This document shows positions 8,860 to 20,900 of a DNA stretch of 64,000 nucleotides, piece after piece. The position numbers were made by a program, and so were the translations under genes. The stretch lies in contig NZ_CP113063.1 of NCBI RefSeq assembly GCF_026625785.1, forward strand, positions 2,976,001 to 3,040,000, in the 5' to 3' direction. The number at the start of each line of letters is the position of its first letter. Position 1 is the first letter of the stretch. The notes under the pieces are model-generated. The model was not told where the DNA came from, made no database searches, and saw only the letters and a list, made by a program, of their open reading frames with translations. The stretch comes from Gordonia sp. SL306 (GTDB lineage Bacteria > Actinomycetota > Actinomycetes > Mycobacteriales > Mycobacteriaceae).

Positions 8860-9105
8860 CGCCGACAGCAACCGCCCTCCCGCCGACAGCAACACGAATC
8901 GCGTCGACAGCAACACGAATCCCCGCCCACAGCAACACGAATCCTGCTGACAGCAACGCGCCGAGGTGTCGGAGCGATATCCGGGTTCCGTTGCGCTCTG
9001 GTGGGCACGTTGCTCTCGACGAGATTCGCGTTGCTGTCGGCGAGATTGCGGTTGCTCTCGACGCGATCCCGGTTGCTGTCGGCGAAAATTGGGTTGCTGT
9101 CGGCG
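8860..9105. repeat. 21-bp-period dyad array, long form (5 + 5 units)
   Basis: Five left-arm units of CGCCGACAGCAAC type start at 8860, 8881, 8902, 8924 and 8945 (steps 21, 21, 22, 21). Five right-arm units of the reverse complement GTTGCTGTCGGCG type start at 9009, 9030, 9051, 9072 and 9093, exactly 21 apart. Variants alternate CTGTCGGCG with CTCTCGACG. ACGAATC in the left spacers is mirrored by GATTCG in the right. The array occupies almost the whole 293-bp convergent gap between oppA and thiD, and no gene is seen there. Units are too short and too similar, without spacers, to be CRISPR. Possible roles: bidirectional terminator, nucleoid-protein site or recombination relic. Confidence 0.85.
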
Positions 9106-9141
9106 GGGCGGGGCGGCGCGGGCCGTGGACAGGGTGGGCGG

Positions 9142-11757
<2,616 letters not shown>

Positions 11758-11880
11758 GTTGTGCAATTGTGCGGCCGATCGGCCTATCCGACACCCTACG
11801 TGCCGACCGGCGACGGCGACCAGTGACACTCGCGCCACGGATGCTTACCAACGCGAAAAACCTTCGCCGGTTTCCCGATA

Positions 11881-11896
11881 CCTACGGGATCGTAGG
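11881..11896. promoter_or_regulatory. Inverted repeat in the thiC/GNAT divergent region
   Basis: A perfect 6-bp inverted repeat, CCTACG-ggat-CGTAGG, lies in the roughly 240-bp divergent region between the riboswitch and the small acetyltransferase gene. It is about 100 bp upstream of that gene's start. The size and symmetry would fit a dimeric repressor operator, but no regulator gene lies nearby. Nothing else recognisable is seen between 11758 and 11994. Confidence 0.3.
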
Positions 11897-11994
11897 GTAG
11901 GGTGTGTGACCGGGATCACAGAACGGTTCCCGAGCTCGCTGGTGGGAAGGGGAGTCCTGTCATCGGGTTCCCTCGTGATGCGCCGGAGGGGCTC

Positions 11995-12342
11995 ATGCAA
12001 CGGAAACATCGATATCGGCCACCGCAGTCTGCGCAGGCAATCCTGCAGCAGATATCGCAGGTCGTGCACAACCCGGTCCGGGAGCGCTTCGAGCTGTGGG
12101 TGGCCGGCGACCTGGTCGGCGTCCTCGGATACAGCACCGACTGCGTGGACGGCAAACGGACGATCACCATCCTGCACACCGTTCTCTACGACGAATACAC
12201 CGGTCACGGACTCGGCACGCGTCTGATGCGCGGTGCCGTCGACTACGTCCGCGCCCAAGGTGCCCGACTGCGGCCGGTGTGCTCGTTCACCAAGAGCTAC
12301 CTCGACGCCCATCCCGGTCTGGTGCCGCTCGCGCCCGCGTGA
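11995..12342 (+). CDS. Small GNAT-fold N-acetyltransferase (YidJ-like)
   Basis: A 115-residue protein of the compact GNAT type. It reads as a short beta sheet (RFELWVAGDLVGVLGYSTD), then ITILHTVLYDEYTGHGLGTRLM, where the Y-x-G-x-G-L-G-x-x-L pattern is the acetyl-CoA pyrophosphate loop. The C-terminal CSFTKSYLDAHP matches the active-site region of the small COG2388-type acetyltransferases. The ATG at 11995 is chosen because GGAGGGG lies four bases upstream; a GTG at 11902 would add 31 residues of poor quality. Substrate unknown. It lies upstream of the IdeR box of the next gene and is probably transcribed separately. Confidence 0.8.
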   Translation: MQRKHRYRPPQSAQAILQQISQVVHNPVRERFELWVAGDLVGVLGYSTDCVDGKRTITILHTVLYDEYTGHGLGTRLMRGAVDYVRAQGARLRPVCSFTKSYLDAHPGLVPLAPA

Positions 12343-12370
12343 TCCTCCGCCTGAGGGGTGGGCGAGATAA

Positions 12371-12389
12371 TTAGCGTAGGCTACCCTGA
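12371..12389 (+). promoter_or_regulatory. Candidate IdeR/DtxR iron box (siderophore reductase promoter)
   Basis: TTAGCGTAGGCTACCCTGA matches 15 of 19 positions of the actinobacterial iron-box consensus TTAGGTTAGGCTAACCTAA. It sits 40 bp upstream of the reductase start, where IdeR-Fe(II) would block transcription under iron sufficiency. Confidence 0.75.
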
Positions 12390-12429
12390 CAGTGATTGCT
12401 GTGCTGTTCTCCGAGGAGGGGTCGTCCAG

Positions 12430-13191
12430 ATGGCGGAAATGACGAAGACGAAGTCGCGCGGCTGGCAGGGGACCGTCCTCAAACTGCTGGGCGCTGACGA
12501 TTACGAGCTCACGGTCACGAGCAACGAGAAGGTGACCGACGAGTACATCCGACTCGGGTTCACCGGGGGTGGCCTGCTCACCGACCGTCCGGTCCACCCG
12601 ACCATGTGGGTCCGGATCTGGTTCGAGAACAAGCACGGCAAGCTGCATCAGCGCGCCTATACCCTGGTCGACCCGGATCCGGCGACCGATTCGTTCTACC
12701 TCGAGTTCGCGATCCACGACGGCGCGGCGACCCGCTGGGCTGAGGCCGCGGAACCCGGGGACACGATCTCGTCGACGTTCATGGGGTCCAAGTTCGCCAT
12801 TCCGGAGCCCGCACCGGCCGGCTGGCTGATAGCCGGGGACACGGCCGCGTTGCCCGCGATCAACTCGCTGCTCGACGCGATCTCGGCGTCGCCGAATCCG
12901 TCCACCGCTGCCACCGTCTGGTTCGAGTACGCGCACGAGTCCGACAAGTCGCTGCCGTTGCGGCTTCGCGACCAGGACACCATCAACTGGATCAAGCGGG
13001 ACCGCGGTGGAGATGCCCTGGTCGAGGCCGTTCGCGATGCGGCGTTCGACGCGACGGGCCATTTCGGCTGGGTCGCACTCGACATGAAGGCCACCCGAGC
13101 GGTATCGGCCTCGTTCAAGAACGACTACAGGCTGGGCAAGTCGAGTGTGAAGGCACAGGCGTACTGGCGAGCGGGCGCGCCGGAGTCCTAG
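12430..13191 (+). CDS. Siderophore-interacting FAD/NAD(P)H ferric reductase
   Basis: A 253-residue SIP/ViuB-family flavoprotein. The FAD-binding motif HQRAYTLVDPDP is near residue 75, followed by YLEFAIHDGAATRWAEAAEPGD and GWLIAGDTAALPAI, the latter two typical of the NAD(P)H-binding half. Family members release iron by reducing the imported ferric siderophore in the cytoplasm. The same domain is fused to the ABC transporter IrtA in mycobacteria; here it is free-standing opposite a separate two-subunit ABC transporter. The ATG at 12430 follows GAGGAGGG at 12413-12420; the longer frame from 12358 would overlap the iron box and is rejected. Regulation by IdeR is likely. Confidence 0.9.
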   Translation: MAEMTKTKSRGWQGTVLKLLGADDYELTVTSNEKVTDEYIRLGFTGGGLLTDRPVHPTMWVRIWFENKHGKLHQRAYTLVDPDPATDSFYLEFAIHDGAATRWAEAAEPGDTISSTFMGSKFAIPEPAPAGWLIAGDTAALPAINSLLDAISASPNPSTAATVWFEYAHESDKSLPLRLRDQDTINWIKRDRGGDALVEAVRDAAFDATGHFGWVALDMKATRAVSASFKNDYRLGKSSVKAQAYWRAGAPES

Positions 13192-13289
13192 GCGAATGCC
13201 CGGTACTCACGGGCGCCCTGACTGACAGTTGGGGCCAAGTCGTCTGGCGGCGGCGGCTGCCAAGGTCGCCTGAGTCGCGACCGTGATCG

Positions 13290-14591
13290 TCAGTCGCGAG
13301 CCGGGGCGACGACGCGATCCCGGGCGATCCTGCGCACGATCTCCCCGGACCGCACGGCCACGTTGGACAGCAGCGACGACGACAGCCCGTGGGTGTGCTC
13401 TGTGCCGCCCTGGAGGTAGATGCCGCCCGGCAGCTCACGGTTCATCTCGACACGGTAGTCGCGGTTGACCCGTGGACCCTCGGGATCGGTGACGACGTGG
13501 TCGGCGAGCCCGCCGAGGGAGCTCCGCAGGTTCATCTGGTGGAAGCCCGTGGCGCAGACCACCGCGTCGCACGACAACACTTCGGTGAGTCCGGTCGGTC
13601 CGTGCGACACGGTCACATCGACGCCCGTGGGCGTCTCGGTGATTCCCGCCAGATCTGATGCACCGTGCATGAAGAGTCGCCGGTGCCCGCTCACGCGCTC
13701 GGCATACTCACGTCCGTAGAGTTCCTCGATCAGGGGGAGATCGACCGCGGAGTAGTTGGTCGCGCGGTGATAACCCAACAGCCTGCGGCGGAATTCCGGC
13801 GGCGCCGAATGGAAATCGTCGACGGCGCCGGGGTCGAAGATCCGGTTGGCATACGGGCTGTCGTCGGCGGGGGTGTATCCGTACTTCGCGAAGACCGCGT
13901 GCACCTCGGCCTCCGGATATGTGGTGTGGAGGTACTCGACGACCTCGGCAGCACTCTGTCCGGCTCCGATCACCGCGAATCGGTTGTGCCGGAGCGGTGG
14001 CATGTCCTCCAGGTGGTTCAGCAGGCGGTGGTTGTGGAACACGCGCCGCGACGCCGAGACCCCGTCCGGTAGTCGTGCCGACAACCCGGTGGAGACCACC
14101 AGGTTGCGAGCCCGGAGGACGCCGGGATACCTGCCGTCGAGATGGACCGCAAAGTGATCGTCCTCGATCTCGACGTCGATGGCACTCGTTCCGTACAGCA
14201 CGTCGGCATCGACGGACTGCGCCGCCCACTCGAGATAGTCGTGGAACTCGTGACGAGACGGAAAGAAGGTCTGATGGTTGATGAAGTCGACCAGCCTGCC
14301 TTGGTGCGCAAGGTAGTTGAGGAATGTGAAGCGGCTCCGCACGTTTCGCTGAGTGGCGAGATCCTTGAGGAAGGAGATCTGCATGGTGGTGCGCGGCAGC
14401 AGCATTCCCGGATGCCAACTGAAGGTGCTCTGCCGCTCGACAAACCGGGCCGTCAGCGGCGTCACCTGACTGTCGTCGAGCTCCGAGACGGCGATGGCCA
14501 GGCCGAGGTTCGACGGCCCGAAGCCGATTCCGCCGATGTCGACGATGTCGGTCGGATCGAAGCGATGGCTGTGTGAGGTCGTGCGGGTCAT
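13290..14591 (-). CDS. L-ornithine (or L-lysine) N-monooxygenase, hydroxamate siderophore
   Basis: A 433-residue flavin-dependent N-hydroxylating monooxygenase of the SidA/PvdA/CchB group. The FAD site is IGGIGFGPSNLGLAIA near residue 20, the substrate region is FSWHPGMLLPRTTMQISFLKDLAT near 58-80, the NADPH site is FAVIGAGQSAAEVVEYL near 218, and the C-terminal ATGFHQMN is present. The QISFLKDLAT and SRHEFHDYLEWA forms favour ornithine over lysine, but this is inference. It makes the hydroxylamine that the nearby formyltransferase could formylate. It is the last gene of the leftward operon; its ATG overlaps the ABC-transporter stop (ATGA). It is distinct in sequence from the MbtG-type hydroxylase at 34516. 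Confidence 0.9.
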   Translation of the reverse strand: MTRTTSHSHRFDPTDIVDIGGIGFGPSNLGLAIAVSELDDSQVTPLTARFVERQSTFSWHPGMLLPRTTMQISFLKDLATQRNVRSRFTFLNYLAHQGRLVDFINHQTFFPSRHEFHDYLEWAAQSVDADVLYGTSAIDVEIEDDHFAVHLDGRYPGVLRARNLVVSTGLSARLPDGVSASRRVFHNHRLLNHLEDMPPLRHNRFAVIGAGQSAAEVVEYLHTTYPEAEVHAVFAKYGYTPADDSPYANRIFDPGAVDDFHSAPPEFRRRLLGYHRATNYSAVDLPLIEELYGREYAERVSGHRRLFMHGASDLAGITETPTGVDVTVSHGPTGLTEVLSCDAVVCATGFHQMNLRSSLGGLADHVVTDPEGPRVNRDYRVEMNRELPGGIYLQGGTEHTHGLSSSLLSNVAVRSGEIVRRIARDRVVAPARD

Positions 14592-16390
14592 CGGTGAGTC
14601 CTTGCGTCGGAGGTGATGGTCTGCTGGAGCGCTCGGTTCGGCCCGGAAGGATCGTGGAGGCCTCGGTGCCGGCTGTGGAAGGTGTTCCACAGCCGCGTCA
14701 ATTCGCCCCCCGCGCCGATGAGCGTGTCCGGAGGGCCGTGTTCGGTGATGACGCCATCGGAGATGATCGCGACGGAATCCGCGGTGAGCGCCTGGGACAG
14801 TCGATGGGCGATCACCAACGTCGTGCGTCCCGCCGTTGCCGCCAGGGCCGCCCGATCCAGATCGGCCGCCTGGTCGCTGTCGGCCTCCGCCGTCGCCTCG
14901 TCCAGGATCGCGATGTCGGGGTCGGCGAGCACCAGACGGGCCAGCGCGATCTGTTGTGCCCGGGCGTCGCCGAGACGGGACCCGCCTTCGCCGACGACGG
15001 TGTCGATCCCGGATGGCAATGTCCGCACCCATCCGTCGGCGCCGACGGTGGCCAGCGCCTCGAAGGCCTCTGCGCGGGTGGCGTCGGGCGCTGCCAGGCG
15101 CAGGTCGTCGATGAGGGGGCCGGCAAACACGTGAACGTCTTGGCTGATGGTGAAGACCTGCGCGGCAGCGGGGGTGCGTATCTCTCCGTGGTCACACACG
15201 AGGGTGCCGTCGATCAGGCCGCCGACCGTCGACTTGCCTGCCCCGCTCGCGCCGACCAGCGCGAGTCGATGGCCCCGGGGAATGTCGAGGTCGAGACCAC
15301 GCAGAACCGCATGATCGGATGTGTAGCCGAACCAGATGTCGCGCAGGGTCACCCCCGACTGGGGGACCGGTGACAGGGGCGGATCGACCGCGGAATCCAC
15401 ATCGGGGGCCGACGACTTCGTCTCGACCACGCCGACCAGTCGGGTGAGCCCGGCGCCCGCCAGCTGCAACTCCGCGGAACTGTAGAGGATCATCCCGATC
15501 GGGTTGAACAGACGATGGAAGAGCAGGGCGGCCGCGGTCGTCGCCCCGACGGTGACGTTGTCGGTGGAGACGAGCCAGAAGCCGATCGAGAGAATCGCTG
15601 CCAGACCGACGAACTCGGCCCTGTTCACCCGGCCCACCAGGCGGGTGAACAGGGTGAACACCGAGACCGCGAGGTCGCGGGTGCGTGCCGAGGACGCCTC
15701 GATGCGGTCGAGCTCACGTGTCTGCAGGTCATACGCGAGGACGGTGTCGCGACTGGTCGCCGATTCGACGATCGCTTGGGCGCGCTCGGCAGCGGCGACG
15801 CGTTCGGCGGCGTACACGGGCGCCGAACGGGGGACGTACCACCGCAGGGCCACGATGTAGAACGGGATGGCACTGGCGCCGGCGAGACCCAGGCGCCAAT
15901 CGAGTCCGGCCATCGCGATCACGCTGACCACGGTGAGCGCCGCCGCGGTCACGACTGTCGGGATCACCGTGGTGACCGCACGATTGATGACGGTGACGTC
16001 GTTGTTCACGCGCGAGAGGACGTCGCCGCGGCCGGCCTTCTCGATGGCGGCACGCGGGAGGTGCAGTGCGGCGTCCACGGCCTCGGCGCGCAGATCGGCG
16101 ATGACGTCGGCACCGAGGCGAGCCACCACATACATGGTCGCTCCGGCGGCCAGCCCACCGACGGCCGCGGCCCCCGCGGCCAGCAGCGCCACCGGGATCA
16201 ACGATCCCGCGGTCGCGTGGCTGCTCACCCGATCGACCAGAATCCCGAGCGCGAGTACGGGAATCACCGCACAGACGGCCGTCACCGTGCAGAGCATCGT
16301 GACGGTCGCGGTCAGCATGGGCCGACTCCGCACGGCCCTGAACAGCCACCGTGAGGTCTCCGCTCGATCGGCGACCCGCAGCGCTGTCAT
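14588..16390 (-). CDS. ABC transporter half (TMD-NBD) with intact Walker motifs and degenerate signature
   Basis: A 600-residue exporter-fold subunit: six membrane spans (about 1-310), then a nucleotide-binding domain. Walker A GASGAGKST (about 395), a Q-loop Gln in FTISQDVHVF, Walker B DIAILDEATAEAD with the catalytic Glu, and the H-loop VIAHRLS are all canonical. The ABC signature is not: the usual LSGGQ is replaced by RLGDARAQQ. The ATG overlaps the stop of the upstream partner at 16387-16390. The partner has the opposite defects, so the two should form an obligate heterodimer with one working ATP site. Location beside a reductase and NRPS suggests IrtAB-like ferric-siderophore uptake or siderophore export. 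Confidence 0.9.
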   Translation of the reverse strand: MTALRVADRAETSRWLFRAVRSRPMLTATVTMLCTVTAVCAVIPVLALGILVDRVSSHATAGSLIPVALLAAGAAAVGGLAAGATMYVVARLGADVIADLRAEAVDAALHLPRAAIEKAGRGDVLSRVNNDVTVINRAVTTVIPTVVTAAALTVVSVIAMAGLDWRLGLAGASAIPFYIVALRWYVPRSAPVYAAERVAAAERAQAIVESATSRDTVLAYDLQTRELDRIEASSARTRDLAVSVFTLFTRLVGRVNRAEFVGLAAILSIGFWLVSTDNVTVGATTAAALLFHRLFNPIGMILYSSAELQLAGAGLTRLVGVVETKSSAPDVDSAVDPPLSPVPQSGVTLRDIWFGYTSDHAVLRGLDLDIPRGHRLALVGASGAGKSTVGGLIDGTLVCDHGEIRTPAAAQVFTISQDVHVFAGPLIDDLRLAAPDATRAEAFEALATVGADGWVRTLPSGIDTVVGEGGSRLGDARAQQIALARLVLADPDIAILDEATAEADSDQAADLDRAALAATAGRTTLVIAHRLSQALTADSVAIISDGVITEHGPPDTLIGAGGELTRLWNTFHSRHRGLHDPSGPNRALQQTITSDARTHR

Positions 16391-17964
16391 GACGTGGGCT
16401 CCGTGGCGCACCCGGGAAGGGCGACCACACGATCCGCCACCCGGAGCCACGCGGGACTGTTGGTGATCACGGTCGTCGAGCGGGTCGCCCCCCGACCGTG
16501 CCGATGCCGGTACACGGCCTCGGCGATGACGCGTTCGGTCATGGCGTCGACGGCAGTTGTCGGATCGTGGAGAACGAGGGTGTCCGGATCCCGGATGAGG
16601 GCGCGCACCAGCGCAAGTCGCTGTCGCTGGCCTCCGGAGAGTGACAGCCCGCGATCGGAGACCGGGGTGTCGAGAGCCTCGATGCCGCCCCCGCTCAGGA
16701 TGTCCAGGCTGCCGAGTGCCTGCAGTAGCTCGACGACTGCGGCCCGGGGCGGTGCAGCGTGTGGGTCGACGACCAGATTCGACCAGATCGTCCCGGTGAA
16801 CAGGTCGACCGAATGTGGTTCGACGAGCAGGTCGGATCGGTGATCGGAACCGATCGTGCTCGCATATGCGCGAGCGGCGGTGGAGTCCGGGGACCGCACG
16901 GCCACGAACTCTCCCGGATACGGCACCGTCGTCGAGTCGTGGTCGGTGGGGCCGGCGGTCTCCTCGGCGAACGCAGGGCGGGCGGTCAGCGTCGAGATGC
17001 GTTCGGCCGATGCGCGGGCCGTCGCGACGCGGCCGGGCAGCATCGCGGCGATCGCGAGCGGTTCGGTCAGGAACTGGGCCACACCGAGGACGGTGATGAG
17101 TGCGCCGACGCTGATCTGGTCGGACAACGCGAACCAGCCCGCCAGTGCGGCGACCCCGACCGCGATCAGACCGGTCACGCCGGTGGCGGCACCGAAGAAC
17201 GCGCCGTGTCCGATGGCCGCGCGCCGCATCGCGAGTCGGGTCCGGCCGTCGGCCTCCCGATAACGATCGGACGCGATGTCGAGTGCGCCGATGCCCCGCA
17301 GCGTGCGCATCCCGGTCACGAGATCGGTCGCGAGCGCGGTGGAACGGCCGATGTGATGCTGTTGCGCACCGATGAGACGCGTTGTGAACGGCGACAGGAG
17401 CTGTACCACCGAGAGGGCCAGGGGGACCGCGATCAGGACGGTGACGCCGAGAGTGGTGTCGATGCCGATGAGCACTGCGGCGCAGGCGATCAGCGCCACG
17501 ACGGCCGAACCCGCCTGGGGCACATAGCGGAGCAGGTTCCCGGTCTCGTCGGCATCGGAGTTGGCGATGCTCAGCATCTCACCGTCGCGCAGCTCCGTAC
17601 CGGTGGCCGGGGTGTCGCCGACGATGGTCGCCGCACATCGCATGCGGAGTCGGTGTGCCTCGCCCTGCGCCGCCGTCATGGCGATCCGGGCGCCGTACCG
17701 ATACGCGACGGTCAGGACGAGGAACACCAGGGCAAGGACCGTCAGCCACCGGACCAGCGATGCCACGTCGGCATGGCCGAGCGCGCGATCGACTGCCACA
17801 CCGATGAGGACGGGGACCGACACCTCGCAGAGCTGATGCAGCGACAGGAGCGCGGTCGAGGCGATCAGGGAGCGTCTGTTGTCCCGCACCGAGCCACGCA
17901 ACACCCGGGCGCCGTCTGGTGTCCGGCCGCGGTGGTTCACCGGTGCCAGGTCGACGTCGCTCAT
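16387..17964 (-). CDS. ABC transporter half with dead Walker A/B and H-loop but canonical LSGGQ
   Basis: A 525-residue partner of the preceding subunit. The N-terminal 300 residues form the six-span exporter fold. The C-terminal NBD is shortened and lacks a P-loop: where GxxGxGKST should be, the sequence reads [16 protein letters not shown]. The Q-loop Gln is absent ([14 protein letters not shown]), Walker B is [11 protein letters not shown] (normally LDEP), and the switch His is Asn (VITNSPAWL). In contrast, the signature [18 protein letters not shown] is perfect. It can therefore supply only the signature motif to its partner's ATP site. The ATG (complement 17962-17964) overlaps the NRPS stop. 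It is not a pseudogene, since the frame is intact and the pattern is complementary. Confidence 0.88.
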   Translation of the reverse strand: MSDVDLAPVNHRGRTPDGARVLRGSVRDNRRSLIASTALLSLHQLCEVSVPVLIGVAVDRALGHADVASLVRWLTVLALVFLVLTVAYRYGARIAMTAAQGEAHRLRMRCAATIVGDTPATGTELRDGEMLSIANSDADETGNLLRYVPQAGSAVVALIACAAVLIGIDTTLGVTVLIAVPLALSVVQLLSPFTTRLIGAQQHHIGRSTALATDLVTGMRTLRGIGALDIASDRYREADGRTRLAMRRAAIGHGAFFGAATGVTGLIAVGVAALAGWFALSDQISVGALITVLGVAQFLTEPLAIAAMLPGRVATARASAERISTLTARPAFAEETAGPTDHDSTTVPYPGEFVAVRSPDSTAARAYASTIGSDHRSDLLVEPHSVDLFTGTIWSNLVVDPHAAPPRAAVVELLQALGSLDILSGGGIEALDTPVSDRGLSLSGGQRQRLALVRALIRDPDTLVLHDPTTAVDAMTERVIAEAVYRHRHGRGATRSTTVITNSPAWLRVADRVVALPGCATEPTS

Positions 17965-20900
17965 GGCGTCGCACGTCCGTTCCGGCGCGCCGGCTCGGAT
18001 CGACCGAGGTATCCCTCGACCGCCGGACCGATGGCGCGCATCGCGGCGTAGGAGCACATCTCCCAGTGCGTGCACCGGACCCGGAGTTCGTCGACATGCC
18101 CGGCGATGGGGCCCGTCCAGCTCGACTTCGCGGTCGAGCCTGCGGTGCCGTCGGGATCGGCGGTCACGAACAATGCGTCGCCGTCGTACACGGGCGGCAC
18201 GTGCCGTCGGAGAAGTCTGTCCGTGTGCGCGGCCGCGTCGATCAGGTAGTACACGATCTCGGGCTGCAGGCCCGGCGGCATGTCCTCCACCTGTGCCAGC
18301 AGGTCGTCCACCGATGCCCGCGTCACGGGTGCGTGGTCGTCGCCGAGCGCCGCGATCGGGTGATCCTCGAGGCCGAGTGCACTGACCAGATCCGTCAGTC
18401 GCATCGTGTCGTCCCGGTCGGGTATCGCCGACGGCGTCACGCTGTCCAACAAGGTCAGCGATGCGACGACGTTTCCGGCGGCCGCGATCCGGGCTGCGAT
18501 CGAATGGGCGATCACACCACCCAGTGACCATCCCAGCAGGTGGACGGGACCGTGCGGCACCACGTTTCGGATCTCCCGGAGATAGCGGTCCGCCAGGTCG
18601 TCGATCGTGTCGTAGGCGAGCACCGAGTCGTCGTCGACCACACCCGGGATCTGGAGGCCGTACACGGGCCGGTCGGCGTCGAGATGGCGGAGCAACCCGG
18701 CGTAACCCCACGACAACCCGATGGCCGGATGGACGCAGAACAGCGGCGCGCCGGCGCCGGACGGGCGGATCGGCAGCAGGACGCCGAGTGCCGCATCGTC
18801 CGCGACGGGATCGGGATCGTCGAGTCTGCGGGCAAGTGCGCGCGGTGTCGGGTCGTCGAGAACCGCGGCGATCGGCAGGAGGGAACCGGTCCGATCGCGA
18901 AGTCGGGCAACCATCGCGAACGCGGACAGCGACGTGCCGCCCAGGAGGAAGAAATCGTCGTCGGCGCCCACCCGCTCGATGCCCAGCTGCAGTGCGAACT
19001 CGTCGACGACGATCTGCTCGGTCGGGGTCGTCGGCGCGGCGTAGGCGGTCATCGACACGAACTCCGGGTCGGGCAGGGATCGCTCGTCGACCTTGCCCGA
19101 CGGTGTCGCCGGGATCGCGTCGAGGACGACGATCGTCGACGGCACCATGTGCCGTGGGAGGGTTCGGGCGAGCTCGTCGCGGATCTCCCGGGGGTGCGGT
19201 GCCGCGCCGTCGGTGTGTGAGGAGTCGTGCCCGACGACGTACCCGACGAGCACCGTATGACCTTGCGGACCGGGCTTGCCGACCGCCACGGCCTGCCGGA
19301 CCGCCGGATTCCGGAGCAGGGCGGCCTCGATCTCGCCCGGTTCGATCCGGTGCCCGCGGACCTTGACCTGCCGGTCCGCGCGACCGAGATACCGGATCGA
19401 GTCGTCCTGGGCGAGCGATACCAGATCGCCGGTCCGATACATCCGATCACCGGGTCTGCCGAACGGGTTCGCGACGAATCGATCGGCGGTCAGCGTCGGC
19501 CGGCCGTGATATCCACGCGCGAGAGCAGGGCCGGCGACGTAGAGCTCGCCCACCGCGCCGCGCGGGACCGGGCGCATCGCCGGATCGAGGACGACCATCT
19601 CGAAGCCCCGGACAGGGCGACCGATCGGGACCGTGCCGGTCGCCGGGACCGTGTCGGGTTCGAGTGAAGCGACGGTGGCGATGTCGGTCGCCTCGGTGGG
19701 ACCGTACCCGTTGCGCATCGTCCGGCCGGGCGCCCAGCGGGACACCAGCTCACGTCCGATCGCCTCGCCGCCGACCCCGAGGACGCGAACCCCTGCGAGA
19801 GCTTCGGGGTCGATGGTGGCCAGCGCCGTCGGCGTCAGCAGGGCGTGGGTGACGCCCTCGCGGCCGACCAACTCGGGCAGCAACGTCGGGCTTGCCTCGG
19901 GGTCGCTGATCACGAGTGTCGCGGACGCGGACAGGGCCGCGAGCTGTTCGCCGACCGACATGTCGAAGCTCGGCGAGGTGTTGTGGAGGAATCGCGAATC
20001 CTCGTCGACGAGGTAGGTGTGCCGCCGCTCGCTCACCAGATTGGCGAGGCCTCGGTGAGACACCACGACCCCCTTGGGGATGCCGGTGGAACCGGAGGTG
20101 TAGATCAGGTATGCGGGGTGATCGACGTTCTCCGTGAGGTCGATTCGCTCTCCCGTACGCTGCGGAGCGCTCTCCGGTCGTGTCGGCCGGTCGTCGAGGA
20201 CCAGCCACTCGATCGAATCCGGGAGGTGCGGGCGCGTCCGGCGATCCGTGATACCCACGCGGGCACCAGAGTCCTCGAGGAGCAGGGCGATGCGGTCGGC
20301 GGGGTAGGTGGGGTCGACGGGCAGGAATGCGGCACCGGTCTTCGCGACGGCCCATACGCTGCGGACCGAATCGGCCGACCGTCGAAGGGCGATCGCGACA
20401 TAGTCCTCGGATCTCGCGCCCGCCGTGGACAGCAGAGATGCCACCTCGTCGGACCACCGGTCGGCCTCGGCATAGGTGATCGATCGGCCGGACGAGCGGA
20501 TGGCGATTCCGTCCGGGCGTCGGTCGACCGCGCTGCGGATGATCTGTCGCAGGGTCATGGCCGGCTCGGCCGGCAGGCCTCGGAGCGGAACCGTCTGCTG
20601 CTCTTCGGATTCGGTCAGGGCAGGCAGAGTGCCCACGGCAACCGACGGGTCGGCGCACACGGTGCGCAGGAGCCGATCGAAACGCTCGACCACAGCCGTC
20701 AGCGCACGTGCGTCGACAACACCGGTGCGTGCGCTGAAGACGAGTCGGGGGTGCGGTTGCATCTCGACGGTCAGGCTGAGGGGGTAGTGGGTCGCCTCGT
20801 CGATCGCCACGTCGACGACCCGCACCCCGTCGACACCGTTGGCGGTGTCGAGTGCTTCGGTGTCGATCGGGTACGACTCGAAGACGACCAGCGTGTCGAA

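Noticed and set aside
8860..9105. CRISPR array
   Set aside because: Units are 13 bp with 8-bp gaps, occur in both orientations around a centre, and no cas gene is near.
8860..9105. MITE or insertion-sequence remnant
   Set aside because: No target-site duplication or transposase relic is visible, and the internal 21-bp phasing is not explained by terminal inverted repeats.
13192..13289. 21-bp array or terminator at the reductase/hydroxylase junction
   Set aside because: Only short GC-rich inverted repeats are visible and no unit recurs at 21 bp.
16387..17964. Pseudogene call for the ABC half without a P-loop
   Set aside because: The frame is intact, start and stop are coupled to neighbours, and its canonical signature is exactly what the partner lacks.
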